From Streptomyces formicae (GTDB lineage: Bacteria; Actinomycetota; Actinomycetes; Streptomycetales; Streptomycetaceae): 64,000 bases of DNA. The notes under the pieces are model-generated. The model was given only the letters and a program-made list of their open reading frames with translations, was not told where the DNA came from and did no database searches. Shown here piece after piece: positions 44,384-53,463 of the stretch. The position numbers and the translations under genes are program-made. The first letter of the stretch is position 1; each line of letters begins with the position of its first letter. The stretch spans positions 9,030,001 to 9,094,000 of the forward strand of contig NZ_CP022685.1 in NCBI RefSeq assembly GCF_002556545.1. Reading direction: 5' to 3'.

Positions 44384-45202
44384 TCAGGGCGTGCCGTTCC
44401 CGTCCGACGCGTCATCGGCGACGTAGATCACCAGGGTGTGATCGGGCTGCTCGGCCAGATGGAACGCCGTGTACGCGTACTCGGTCACCCCCGGGCCGGG
44501 ACTCCGCAGCCGTTTCCTGCCGCCGTGCCTGACCTGTACGTCGTACCGCGGCCACCACGCCCGCACTTCCTCGCTGCCCGCCTTCAACTCGTCGATGAGA
44601 GCGCGGTAGCGCGGGTCGTCGGGATGGCGTCCTGACAGTGTCCGCAGCCGGGCGAGCAACCCCCGTGCCTCCGCCTCCCAGTCGACCACCACGTCACGGG
44701 CCGCGGGGTCGAGGAACGTCCAGCGGGCGAGGTTCGAGGGTGTGCCCGGGGCCTCGGCGAGGTGCGGGAAGAGCTCCTCCGCCGCCCGGTTGTGACTGAG
44801 CACGTCGTACGTGCCGTCGATGATGTAGGCGGGCTGCGGCTGGAGCAGTCCGGGAACCGCCGCCACCTCGGAGGGGAGCCGCGCGGGCGCCTCGTGCGCG
44901 GTCTGGACGGTGTGCGCGTGACCTGCGAGCCGCCGGAGGTGCTCGCGCTCGCCCTCGTCGAGCAGCAGCGTCCTGGCGAGGGAGTCGAGCACCTGCTCCG
45001 AGGCGCGGATGTCCCTGCCCTGCTCCAAGTACGTGTACCAGGTGGCGCTGATCCCGGCGAGCAGCGCGAGTTCCTCCCTGCGCAGCCCCGGCGTACGGCG
45101 TCGTCCGGTACGCGGCAGGCCGACCTCGTCCGGGGCGACGCGCTCTCGGCGACTGCGCAGGAAGGCGCCCAGCTCACGGCGTTGTTCGGGACCTTGCGGC
45201 AT
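44384..45202 (-). CDS. XRE-family regulator with MmyB-like ligand-binding domain
   Basis: 272 residues. N-terminal HTH with the MmyB-group opening ELGAFLRSRRERVAPDEVGLP, RRTPGLRREELALLAGISATWYTYLEQGRD. The C-terminal 170 residues form the MmyB ligand domain (YIIDGTYDVLSHNRAAEELFP, WTFLDPAARDVVVDWEAEA). In Streptomyces this class very often regulates a divergent short-chain dehydrogenase, and one is present here at 45313. ATG 45202 sits 11 bases after AGAGG; a GTG at 45214 is inside that site. Confidence 0.93.
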   Translation of the reverse strand: MPQGPEQRRELGAFLRSRRERVAPDEVGLPRTGRRRTPGLRREELALLAGISATWYTYLEQGRDIRASEQVLDSLARTLLLDEGEREHLRRLAGHAHTVQTAHEAPARLPSEVAAVPGLLQPQPAYIIDGTYDVLSHNRAAEELFPHLAEAPGTPSNLARWTFLDPAARDVVVDWEAEARGLLARLRTLSGRHPDDPRYRALIDELKAGSEEVRAWWPRYDVQVRHGGRKRLRSPGPGVTEYAYTAFHLAEQPDHTLVIYVADDASDGNGTP

Positions 45203-45312
45203 GGTGGATGGCACCTCTTATTCCAGGATGAACACGTTCTGTATACCAGGGTCCGGTTCTCGCAGACTGAGGGCGGCGGAAGCCGCAGCGGGCGAGAAGA
45301 GAGAGGGACCCC

Positions 45313-46050
45313 ATGTCGGGAATCGAAGGCAAGGTCGTGGCGATCACGGGCGCGGGCAGCGGCATCGGCGAGGCGACCGCGCTGCTGCTCGCCGAGCGGG
45401 GCGCGCGGGTCGTCCTTGGCGGCCGCAGGGTGGAGCGCCTCGCGGACGTGGCGGCCAGGATCGGGGACGCGGGCGGCGAGGCAGTGCGTCTGCGCACCGA
45501 CGTGACCCGCCGGGAGGACCTGCACGCCCTGGTCGCGTTGGCCACCGAGCGGTTCGGCCGTCTGGACGTGCTGGTCGGCAACGCGGGGGTGGGGACGATC
45601 TCACCCCTCGACGACCTGCGCGTCGACGAGTGGGACCACATGGTCGACGTGAACGTCAAAGGGCTGCTCCACGGAATCGGTGCCGCGCTGCCGGTCTTCC
45701 GCACGCAGGGCGGTGGCCACTTCGTCACCACCTGCTCCACCGCGGCGTTCCGCATCGTGCCGAACATGGCCGTCTACGCGGGAACCAAGGTCGCGGTGCG
45801 GGCCATCTGCGAAGGGCTGCGCCAGGAAGCAGGGGACTCCCTGCGGGTGACCACGGTCTCGCCCGGCATGATCCACACGGAATTCGCCGAGGCGTCGACC
45901 AACCAGCGGGTCAGGGCGGAGATCTCGGCGGCAAGGGACCGCGTTGCGATCCCGCCCGACGCGGTCGCCCGGGCGATCGCGTACGCCATCGAGCAGCCCG
46001 CCGCCGTCGACGTGAGCGAGATCGTCGTACGGCCCACCGCCCAGAGCTGA
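45313..46050 (+). CDS. SDR-family oxidoreductase, MmyB-regulator-linked
   Basis: 245 residues. Cofactor turn TGAGSGIGEATALLLAERGA, then GGRRVERL (the Arg pair suggests NADP(H)), NAGVGT, catalytic Ser in TTCSTAAFR and Tyr/Lys in VYAGTKVAVRA. The typical next motif is SPGMIHTEFAE. Substrate unknown. It is divergent from the MmyB-like regulator with a 110-bp gap. GAGAGAGGGACCCC precedes the ATG. Confidence 0.92.
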   Translation: MSGIEGKVVAITGAGSGIGEATALLLAERGARVVLGGRRVERLADVAARIGDAGGEAVRLRTDVTRREDLHALVALATERFGRLDVLVGNAGVGTISPLDDLRVDEWDHMVDVNVKGLLHGIGAALPVFRTQGGGHFVTTCSTAAFRIVPNMAVYAGTKVAVRAICEGLRQEAGDSLRVTTVSPGMIHTEFAEASTNQRVRAEISAARDRVAIPPDAVARAIAYAIEQPAAVDVSEIVVRPTAQS

Positions 46051-46099
46051 CGCGTCCGGACCCCGGCCACCGGATCGGCGCCCCCCCCCACGAGTCGGG

Positions 46100-47710
46100 T
46101 CAGAAACCCACGTCGGCCGGGCGATAGGTGGGCGGTCGGCGGACGCGGCTCGCCTCTTCGTAGGCGTGGGCGAGGCGCAGCAGGACCGGTTCGCTCCACG
46201 CCGTGCCCATGAAGGTCAGACCCACGGGAAGGCCGGAGGCGAACCCGGCCGGGACGCTGACCGCGGGGTATCCGGCGAGCGCGGCGGGTGTCGACGAGCC
46301 GCCGCCGTAGCTGTCCCCGCGGATCAGGTCGATCTTGGCGGGCGGCCCTGTGGTCGGCATGACGAGGGCGTCGAGACGGAACCGGCGCAGCACCGCGTCG
46401 ATGCCCTCGGCGCGCGAGAGTCGGTGGTTGGTGGCCAGTGCCTCGCGGTACTCGCGTTCGGTGAAGTGCAGCCGCTGCACGGTCTCCAGGCCGTCCTGCC
46501 GGACGTAGCGCAGCTCGCGGTCGGCGTGCGCGCGGTTGAACGCGATCAGTTCCGCGAGGCTGCGCGGATGCTCGCCGGGCGCGTCGGCCAGGTAGGCGTT
46601 GAGCGCGCGCTTGATCTCGTACGCCTGCACGACCATCGAGCTCGGCAGGTCCTCGAGGCGCTCGGCGGTGGGGATGTCGGCGGGGTCCACGACGGTCGCC
46701 CCTGCCTTGCGCAGCGTGGCGATCGCCCGCTCCGCGATCTCGTCCGCGTGGTCGCTGTAGCCGAAGTACGTGGTGCGCGGTACGCCGATGCGGGCGCCGC
46801 GCAGCCCGTCCGCGTCGAGGAAGCGGGTGTAGTCGCGGAAGAAGTGCCCGCGGCTCGCCCTGGTCGCCGGGTCGCGGCCGTCGACCCCGACGAGCGTGCC
46901 GAGCAGGATCGCGGCGTCGCGCACCGTGCGCGCGATCGGCCCGACACTGTCCTGGCTGGGCACCCCGGGGATCACGCCGCCGCGCCCGACCAGGCCGACG
47001 GTCGGCTTGACGCCGACGACGCAGTTCGCGGAGGCCGGGTCGATGATGGAGCCGTTCGTCTCGGTGCCGATCCCGGCGACGCACAGACCGGCCGCGACGG
47101 CCGCCGCGGTGCCGGAGCTGGATTCGTTGGGCGACCGGTCCAGTTTGTACGGATTGCGGGTCTGTCCGCCACGGGCGCTCCAGCCCGCGTGGTGGGTGAG
47201 GGACATGCCGCCCGCCCACTCGCTGAGATTGGTCTTGCCGATGACGACGGCTCCGGCCGCGCGCAGCCGGGCGGCGACCGTGGCGTCCGCCGCCGGGCGC
47301 AGGCCCTCCAGGGCGAGCGATCCGGCTGTCGTGTGCATCCGGTCCGCGGTCTCCACCAGGTCCTTGAGCAGGACGGGAATGCCGTGCAGCGGTTTGCGCG
47401 GGTCTCCTTCGGCGTCCAGGCGACGGGCCTCGCGCAGGGCGTCGGGGTTGACCTCGATGACGGCGTTGAGGAGCGGGTCGAGGCGTTCGACGCGGTCCAA
47501 GTAGTGACGGGTGAGCTGTTCGGCGTCGAGCCGTCCGTCGGCCATCCGGCGCCGGAGCTCGGTGATGCCGAGCTCTGCCAGGCCCGTGCCGTCGGCCCCG
47601 GGGTCGTCGGCGGCGCGGGCGGGGGAGCGGGCGCCGCCGAGCCAGGGTGCGGCGGCCGCGGCGGTGCCGAGCGCGAGCACCGCGCGGCGTGGGGTGGTGA
47701 TCCGGTTCAT
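46100..47710 (-). CDS. Exported amidase-signature hydrolase
   Basis: 536 residues. Twin-arginine-like or Sec signal at the N terminus (TPRRAVLALGTAAAAAPWLGG). The amidase signature is complete: catalytic Lys in GIPVLLKDLVE, the Gly/Ser-rich block ESSSGTAAAVAAGL with cis-Ser, and the nucleophilic Ser in GTETNGSIIDPASANCVVG. Best fit is the secreted glutamyl/aspartyl-tRNA-amidotransferase-A-like amidases of soil bacteria, which hydrolyse aliphatic or aryl amides. CAGGAG precedes the ATG at 47710. Upstream, ACGGTCGGCACACGGGA is repeated twice in tandem (about 47742-47778). Confidence 0.92.
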   Translation of the reverse strand: MNRITTPRRAVLALGTAAAAAPWLGGARSPARAADDPGADGTGLAELGITELRRRMADGRLDAEQLTRHYLDRVERLDPLLNAVIEVNPDALREARRLDAEGDPRKPLHGIPVLLKDLVETADRMHTTAGSLALEGLRPAADATVAARLRAAGAVVIGKTNLSEWAGGMSLTHHAGWSARGGQTRNPYKLDRSPNESSSGTAAAVAAGLCVAGIGTETNGSIIDPASANCVVGVKPTVGLVGRGGVIPGVPSQDSVGPIARTVRDAAILLGTLVGVDGRDPATRASRGHFFRDYTRFLDADGLRGARIGVPRTTYFGYSDHADEIAERAIATLRKAGATVVDPADIPTAERLEDLPSSMVVQAYEIKRALNAYLADAPGEHPRSLAELIAFNRAHADRELRYVRQDGLETVQRLHFTEREYREALATNHRLSRAEGIDAVLRRFRLDALVMPTTGPPAKIDLIRGDSYGGGSSTPAALAGYPAVSVPAGFASGLPVGLTFMGTAWSEPVLLRLAHAYEEASRVRRPPTYRPADVGF

Positions 47711-47943
47711 GGGGTGCGGCTCCTGCGACGGGACGGTCGGCACACGGGACGGTCGGCACACGGGATTCGGCGGGCACGGCGCGAGGTGGCCTCTCGGCGC
47801 GGGGCGCCCGCTCTCCGTACGCACAACACGCTAGGGGCGCCGACGGTGACTTCTCGCTGTGGCTGTCCCCCGAATCCTCGGTACGAACAGCCCCCTTGCG
47901 GATCGGGGGCCAGCCGGAACGCCCTATACGTACGCTGGTAGGC

Positions 47944-48837
47944 ATGCGGACGCGACCCACCTTGACCTGGGAACCCACCGGCGGCCTCCCGCCTGCCTCG
48001 ACCGACATCGGCGCCGTCGTCGACGCCGTGCGCGCGGGCGGGGCCGTGGTGCTGAGCGGCGCGGGTCTCTCCACCGAGTCGGGCATCCCGGATTACCGAG
48101 GGGAGCACGGCTCGCTGCGCAAGCACACTCCCATGACGTACCAGGAGTTCATCGGCGGCGAGTGGGCGCGGCAGCGCTACTGGGCCCGCAGCCAGTTGGG
48201 CTGGCGGGCCATGAAGCGGGCCCGTCCCAATGCCGGTCATCGGGCCGTGGCCACGCTCGCGGAGGCGGGCCTCGTCACCGGCGTGATCACCCAGAACGTC
48301 GACGGACTGCAACAGGCCGCAGGCGCGCGCGAGGTCATCGAGCTGCACGGGAGCCTGAGCCGGGTGCGCTGTCTGAGCTGCGGTCGCCTCAGCGACCGCG
48401 CGGAGCTCGACCGGCGGCTGCGGGAGGCCAATCCCGGGTTCGAGGCCGCCGCCGAGCGCTACCGCGCCGCGCGGGTCAATCCGGACGGCGATGTGGACCT
48501 GCCCGACGAGGCGGTCCGTGAGTTCCGGGTGGTGGCCTGTGCGGCGTGCGGCACCGGAGTCCTCAAGCCGGACGTCGTCTTCTTCGGCGAGAACGTTCCG
48601 CCCGAGCGGGTCGCCCGGTGCCGTCGCCACGTCGAGGGGGCCGCCGCGCTGCTGGTGCTCGGCTCCTCCCTGACGGTCATGTCCGGGCTGCGGTTCGTGC
48701 GGCAGGCGGCCGATAAGGGAACCCCGGTCCTGATCGTCAACCAGGGCCCCACGCGCGGCGACCGCTGGGCCACTCATCGCGTGGAGCTGCCGCTCGGGCG
48801 GGCGCTGGACGATCTCGTGGCGCGGGTCTGCCCCTAG
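47944..48837 (+). CDS. Sir2-family NAD-dependent protein deacylase
   Basis: 297 residues. Sirtuin motifs in order: [28 protein letters not shown], catalytic His in [12 protein letters not shown], zinc Cys pairs CLSC and CAAC about 55 residues apart, and [13 protein letters not shown] then LVLGSSLTV. The insert between the Cys pairs is longer than in CobB. GIPDYRG with Arg and the Tyr are typical of class II/U sirtuins. Acts on acyl-lysine with NAD+. Its TAG stop overlaps the TAG stop of the convergent LRR gene in a shared CTAG. Confidence 0.92.
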   Translation: MRTRPTLTWEPTGGLPPASTDIGAVVDAVRAGGAVVLSGAGLSTESGIPDYRGEHGSLRKHTPMTYQEFIGGEWARQRYWARSQLGWRAMKRARPNAGHRAVATLAEAGLVTGVITQNVDGLQQAAGAREVIELHGSLSRVRCLSCGRLSDRAELDRRLREANPGFEAAAERYRAARVNPDGDVDLPDEAVREFRVVACAACGTGVLKPDVVFFGENVPPERVARCRRHVEGAAALLVLGSSLTVMSGLRFVRQAADKGTPVLIVNQGPTRGDRWATHRVELPLGRALDDLVARVCP

Positions 48838-49553
48838 AGCAGGACCACGCAGCCCTGCCGTTCGAGCCGCGCGAGGAGCGGCGCGGCAGGGTCGATGTCG
48901 TTCCAGCGCAGATCCAGTTTCTCCAGCGACGGCAACTCCGTGAGCCAGTCCGGGAGATGGGTGAGACGGTTGCCGCGCAGGTCGATCTGGCGCAGCGACG
49001 GAAGTCCGGCCAGGGAGCCGGGAAGCTCGGCGAGCGCGTTCTCGCGGAGGTCCAGGTGACGCAGCGCGTGGAGGCGTGCCGTCGCCGACGGCAGGCGCCG
49101 GATGGCGTTGCCGTGGAGCCAGAGCTCGCGCAGGCCGGTGAGTCCGCCGATCGAGGCGGGCAGCTCGGTGAGGTGGTTGTGCTGGGCTCGCAGCTCGATC
49201 AGGCCGGTCATCCCGCCGACGGCTTCGGGCAGGGCGGTCAGACGGTTCTCGCCGACGTTGAGGTAGCGCAGCCGGGTGAGATGTCCCAAGTCCTCGGGGA
49301 GTTGGGCGAGGCGGTTGTCGTGCAGGTAGAGGAAGTCGGTGAGTTCAGGCAGCTGCCCCACTTCCTCGGGGACCGCGGTGAGCGCGTTGTGGCCCAGGTC
49401 GAGCGTGCGCAGCCGCGTCAGCTTTTTGATCTCTGGCGAGAGGGAGGTGAGGCCGTTGTCCGCGAGGATCAACACCTGGAGTTCGGTGCGGCGCCAGACC
49501 GTGTCGGGGACCTCTCCGAGTCCGTGACGCCACAAGTTCAGCGTGTGCCGCAC
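48834..49553 (-). CDS. Leucine-rich-repeat protein
   Basis: 239 residues from a GTG four bases after the stop of the TetR gene, so translation is probably coupled. After a short cap it is nothing but LRRs: about nine repeats of 23 residues with the pattern LxxLxLxxNxLxxLPxxxxxL (for example LRTLDLGHNALTAVPEEV, LRYLNVGENRLTALPEAV, LRHLDLRENALAELPGSL). No signal peptide or membrane span, so cytosolic. Short bacterial LRR proteins mediate protein binding; the partner is unknown. An upstream start within the TetR gene would add only shadow-like sequence. Confidence 0.87.
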   Translation of the reverse strand: MRHTLNLWRHGLGEVPDTVWRRTELQVLILADNGLTSLSPEIKKLTRLRTLDLGHNALTAVPEEVGQLPELTDFLYLHDNRLAQLPEDLGHLTRLRYLNVGENRLTALPEAVGGMTGLIELRAQHNHLTELPASIGGLTGLRELWLHGNAIRRLPSATARLHALRHLDLRENALAELPGSLAGLPSLRQIDLRGNRLTHLPDWLTELPSLEKLDLRWNDIDPAAPLLARLERQGCVVLL

Positions 49554-49557
49554 GGCT

Positions 49558-50130
49558 TCAGCTCGGCAGGAGGTGTGACACGAGGGCGCGTGCCCACTCG
49601 GGTGTGAGGGGCTCGTCGGTGAAGACGGCCCGGTAGTAGAGGGGGGCGAGCACGGCGTCCGTGGTGCGCTCCAGGGAGGGGGGCTGCCCGTCCCGCGCGC
49701 GTTCCCGTTCGAGTACGGCTTCCAGTTGCTGCTGGCGCTCTCCGCGGCAGGCGGCGGCGCCCTGTTCGCCGCCGATGCCGATGGTGGCGCGCACCAGGGC
49801 GAGGGTGTCCGGGTCGCACAGGTCCTTGGCGAGGTCGGACGCGTAGCGCTCCAGGTCCCCGCGGAGGCTTCCGGTGTCCGGCACCACGATGTCGCCGGAG
49901 AAGCGGCTGCTCGCGACGTCGGAGAGCAGCTCGCCGACGCTGCCCCAGCGGCGGTAGACCGTGGTGGAGTGCACGCCCGCGCGGGCGGCGACGACCGGGA
50001 TCGTGAGCGGGTCGGTGGGGTCGTCGGCGACCAGTTCCTCGACGGCCCGGTGGACGGCCGCGCGGACTCGGGCGGAGCGGCCCCCCGGTCGGCTGCCGGT
50101 CTGCGGCGCGGGGGAATCAGTAGGGGACAC
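49558..50130 (-). CDS. TetR-family regulator
   Basis: 190 residues from a GTG. HTH region: VRAAVHRAVEELVADDPTDPLTIPVVAARAG with AGVHSTTVYRRWGSVGELLSDV completing it. The C-terminal ligand domain (TetR_C_11-like) follows. It is divergent from an MFS gene, and the 100-bp gap holds dyads likely to be its operator. The LRR gene follows directly and probably shares its transcript. Confidence 0.92.
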   Translation of the reverse strand: MSPTDSPAPQTGSRPGGRSARVRAAVHRAVEELVADDPTDPLTIPVVAARAGVHSTTVYRRWGSVGELLSDVASSRFSGDIVVPDTGSLRGDLERYASDLAKDLCDPDTLALVRATIGIGGEQGAAACRGERQQQLEAVLERERARDGQPPSLERTTDAVLAPLYYRAVFTDEPLTPEWARALVSHLLPS

Positions 50131-50147
50131 CTCGCCAGTATCGCACT

Positions 50148-50224
50148 GATCACTGCGCTAGTAGTGCAGTGATCGCTGCGTTTGTGTTAGCGTCGGGCCC
50201 GCCCTTAACGCATAGATCACTGCG
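50148..50224. promoter_or_regulatory. Operator cluster between TetR and MFS genes
   Basis: GATCACTGC (50148-50156) and GCAGTGATC (50166-50174) form a 9+9 inverted repeat with a 9-base spacer. GATCACTGCG occurs again at 50215-50224, eight bases before the MFS ATG. The arrangement suggests one full and one half site for the TetR-type regulator on the shared promoter. Confidence 0.65.
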
Positions 50225-50232
50225 AGAGTGTC

Positions 50233-51543
50233 ATGTCCCTTGACTCTGCTCCATCCGCTGACCCTGCTGACCCCGCTGTATCCGCCCGCCGGTCCGATGC
50301 CCCCGGCGCCCGGTCCGACGAAGGCACGAGGGCCCCGCGTCGCCTGCCGCGCGGGGCCGCCTTCCCCGGCGTCGCCGCCGTCTTCGTCGTCTTCCTCGCG
50401 GCCTCCAGCGTGCCGTCCCCGCTCTACCCGATCTATCAGCAGCGATGGCACTTCTCGGCGTGGGTGCTGACCGTCGTGTTCGCCCTGTACGTGGTCGGCC
50501 TGCTGGGCTCGCTGCTCGTCGTCGGGGCGCTCTCGGACCACCTCGGGCGCCGTCCTGTGCTCGCCGCGGCGATCGCCCTCGAGACGGTCGCGATGGTCCT
50601 GTTCCTCACCGCGGGGAACGTGACCGTCCTGGCGCTCGCCCGGGTGCTCCAGGGCATCGCCACCGGGGCGGCGACGACCACCCTGAGCGCCACCCTCGTC
50701 GACCTCGAACCACCGCACGCCCGTGGGCGCGCGGGCGTCATCACCTCGGTGTCCCCCCTGACCGGGCTCGCTCTCGGCGCCCTCGGTTCCGGTGTCCTCG
50801 TGGAGTTCGGCCCCGCGCCGACCCGGCTGGTCTACGCCCTGCTGCTCGGCGCCATGGTCCTTGCGGCGGTGGTCACCGCGCTCCTGCCGGAGACCTCCCC
50901 GCGCCGACCAGGAGCCGTCGCCTCCCTGCGCCCCAGGGCCGCGCTGCCCGCACACCTGCGCGCGGACATCGTGCCGGTGGTGCCCGCGATGATCGCGGGC
51001 TGGGCGCTCGCCGGTCTCTTCCTCTCCCTCGGCCCGTCCGTAGCCGCCCAGTTGCTGGGGCTGCACAGCCGCCTGGTCGGCGGCGTCGTGGTGACCCTGC
51101 TGGCGGGCACCGGGGCGCTCGCCGTCGCGGTCCTCCGCTCCCGCCCCGCGCCTTCGCTGCTCGCCCCCGCGTCCGCCCTGCTCGGTCTCGGCGTCCTGGC
51201 GGCGCTCGCGGGAACCACGGCGGACCTCGTCTGGCTCGCCGCCCTCGGCACCGTCGTCGCGGGCGTCGGCCTCGGCGCCTCGGTCCTCGCGACGTTCGGC
51301 ACGTTCGCCCGGATCGCCGGGCCGCACGAGCGCAGCGCGGTCTTCGTCTCCGCGAACATCATCTGCTACCTCGGCAACAGCCTGCCCGCCGTGCTCGGCG
51401 GCATCGCCGTCACCACCCTGGGGCTGCGGACCGCCACCGAGATCTACGCGCTGACGATCGTCGTGATCGTCTCGATGGCCTTCCTCCTGCGCCTGAACCA
51501 GCTGCGCGCACAGCGCCGTGCCGTCGCGGCCCCGGTCAAGTGA
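50233..51543 (+). CDS. MFS transporter (drug-efflux type)
   Basis: 436 residues with 12 spans after a 40-residue Ser/Pro/Ala-rich N-terminal tail. Motif A is GALSDHLGRRPVLAAAIAL, and ARVLQGIATGAATTTL resembles the motif of H+-antiporter drug pumps. Control is probably by the divergent TetR protein through the repeats upstream. An alpha/beta-hydrolase gene follows after 55 bases and is probably co-transcribed. Confidence 0.92.
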   Translation: MSLDSAPSADPADPAVSARRSDAPGARSDEGTRAPRRLPRGAAFPGVAAVFVVFLAASSVPSPLYPIYQQRWHFSAWVLTVVFALYVVGLLGSLLVVGALSDHLGRRPVLAAAIALETVAMVLFLTAGNVTVLALARVLQGIATGAATTTLSATLVDLEPPHARGRAGVITSVSPLTGLALGALGSGVLVEFGPAPTRLVYALLLGAMVLAAVVTALLPETSPRRPGAVASLRPRAALPAHLRADIVPVVPAMIAGWALAGLFLSLGPSVAAQLLGLHSRLVGGVVVTLLAGTGALAVAVLRSRPAPSLLAPASALLGLGVLAALAGTTADLVWLAALGTVVAGVGLGASVLATFGTFARIAGPHERSAVFVSANIICYLGNSLPAVLGGIAVTTLGLRTATEIYALTIVVIVSMAFLLRLNQLRAQRRAVAAPVK

Positions 51544-51598
51544 GGCTCCGCGGACGTACCGACACGGAACCACCACTCGTACGAAAGAAGGAAACACC

Positions 51599-52399
51599 GT
51601 GACGACCACAAGCGGCAGGACCAGCAAGAACCTCACCGTCCAGCGATCGGACCACACCACGATCCGGTACACGGCCAGCGGCCCGGCCGATGGTTCCGTC
51701 CTGGTCCTCATCCACGGCTGGGGATGCGACCGAGGTGACTTCGACGAGGTCACCGGCCACCTGCCCGAGAACGCTCGCGTGCTGGCGGTCGACCTCGCCG
51801 AGCACGGCGCCTCACGGTCGGGACGGAACGTGTGGACCATGGAGGAGTTCGCCCGGGACGTAGCCGCGGTACTGGAGGCCGAGTCGGTCGCCACGGCCGT
51901 CGTGGCCGGGCACTCCCTCGGTGCGGCCGTCGCCGTCGAAGTCGCCCGACTGCTCCCCGGCACCGTCTCGCGCGTCGTCGCGCTCGACGGGCTGCACTAC
52001 CTGTCCCTGTTCCCGGCGCAGAGCGAGGAACGGGCCGAGGCCCTCATCGGCGGGTTCCGCGACGACTTCCCCGCGGCGGTGCGCGGTCTCGTCGAAGGGG
52101 GCTCGCCGGCCGGGACGGAACCGGCCCTCGTGGACGCCTACTTCGAGAAGATGGTCGCCGTGCGCCAGCCCGCGGGCCTGCGTGCCATGGAGGGACTGGT
52201 GCGCTGGGACATGGACGCGGCGCTGCGTGAGACGAAGCAGCCGATCACCGTGTTCGCCATCCGCGACCTGGTGGCGCGAGAGGCCCTCGACCGCTACGGG
52301 GACCGTCTCGACATCGTGCTCGTCGACCTGGGCAGCCACCACTTCCCGGTGGAGGCCCCCGAAGCCACGGCCCACCTGCTGGCCGACATGCGGAGCTGA
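51599..52399 (+). CDS. Alpha/beta-fold hydrolase
   Basis: 266 residues from a GTG behind GAAAGAAGGAAAC. Oxyanion loop LVLIHGWGCDRGDFDE, nucleophile Ser in VVAGHSLGAAVAVE, and a His near the C terminus in DLGSHHFPVEAPE. The acid is likely the Asp in FAIRDLVARE. Typical of the lactonase/esterase-like members. Adjacent efflux gene suggests a detoxification pair; the substrate is unknown. Confidence 0.9.
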   Translation: MTTTSGRTSKNLTVQRSDHTTIRYTASGPADGSVLVLIHGWGCDRGDFDEVTGHLPENARVLAVDLAEHGASRSGRNVWTMEEFARDVAAVLEAESVATAVVAGHSLGAAVAVEVARLLPGTVSRVVALDGLHYLSLFPAQSEERAEALIGGFRDDFPAAVRGLVEGGSPAGTEPALVDAYFEKMVAVRQPAGLRAMEGLVRWDMDAALRETKQPITVFAIRDLVAREALDRYGDRLDIVLVDLGSHHFPVEAPEATAHLLADMRS

Positions 52400-52439
52400 C
52401 GCGGCATCGGTGCGGGTCGTCCCTGACAGGCGAGGCGGG

Positions 52440-53281
52440 TTACCCCGCGCGGCGCTGGAGTTCCGGGACGGTCCGTACCGAGTGGCCTCCGGGGCGTCTC
52501 CGTTCGGTGCGCCGTCGGGCGACCCTGGCGGTCGCCCGGGTGTACATGCCGAGCGGGAAGACGATGCACCACAGGGCCGGTTCGGCGCCGCTCCGGACGC
52601 GGTGACGCAGGTGACGCCAGGCTCCGGCCGCGATCAGCGGCGGGATCAGCAGCCGGGGAGCGCCTCGGTGTGCACGGCCACCTGGGTGCCGCAGAGCGTG
52701 CTGATCGCGACCGCCCCCATGGTGAGCCAGTAGGCGGGCGTCAGTAGTTGCGGGCCTGGCCGGTGGCGGCCCAGGCGCCATGCCACGGCAGCGAGAGTCG
52801 TGACGTAGAGAAGCACTCCGACCATCCACAGGGCGAGCGCGAAGGCGATCCGGGGAGGGCCGGGGGCCACGGCCACAAGGGCGATGCCGATCGACTGGAG
52901 TCCCACCACGCCCAGGAACCAGGTCCCGTCCGCGTGCGGCAGCGCCGAGCGGAACTCCCGGCGGAGCCCGGCGACGACGTAGGCCGCAATGACGACCCAC
53001 CCGGTGCCCGTCAGGACCAGAAGACCGTACGAGACGACGCGCACCTGGCCCGCCCCGAGGCGAGCCGCCAGAACGCCGCTCGCGGCCACGAGGGTGAAGT
53101 GCCCGAACGCGCGCGCGGGGTCGCGCAGTTCGGCCAGCAAGCGATCCGTGTACCGGACGGCTTTGACGGCGAACCCCGCCAGCAGCGCGACGTGGAGCAG
53201 CGCCGCGGCGACGAAGAGGGCCTTGCCCGCGGTCACCGCGTGCGCTTCGTTCAGGGCGCGGGCGACGATGCCGGTGGCCAT
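52440..53281 (-). pseudogene. Frameshifted SLAC1/TehA-like (TDT) transporter
   Basis: One frame from 53281 encodes seven hydrophobic segments of a tellurite-resistance/dicarboxylate transporter (TDT) protein: VMATGIV, ALFVAAALLHVALLAG, TWFLGVVGLQSIGIALVAV, YWLTMGAVAISTLCGT. It stops at 52646. A second frame continues with the family's C-terminal part, LLIPPLIAAGAWRHLRHRV and EPALWCIVFPLGMYTRAT, to a stop at 52440. The join lacks about 30 residues expected between these blocks. The N terminus also reads back upstream as LPPACFAPVMATGIV without a start codon before an in-frame TAG near 53366, although GAAGGAGG sits just there. The gene looks inactive, unless this is an assembly error. Confidence 0.78.
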
Positions 53282-53463
53282 GACGGGGGCGAAGCAGGCG
53301 GGCGGCAGGTCCCGGCACCGCTCGGCCGACAGGAGACGCGCGGTCGAGCGGGCCGGGAATTCCTACCTCCTTCTCACCCGCGCCAGGAAATCCCCTTACC
53401 CGGCTCCGCCAGCGTGTCGCCATCGCCCGTGACCCGTGGGGCACCGCCGAGGGGGAGGGGACC

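Noticed and set aside
46081..46089. Run of nine C residues
   Set aside because: Lies in a short intergenic gap and affects no reading frame; probably harmless or a sequencing-sensitive homopolymer.
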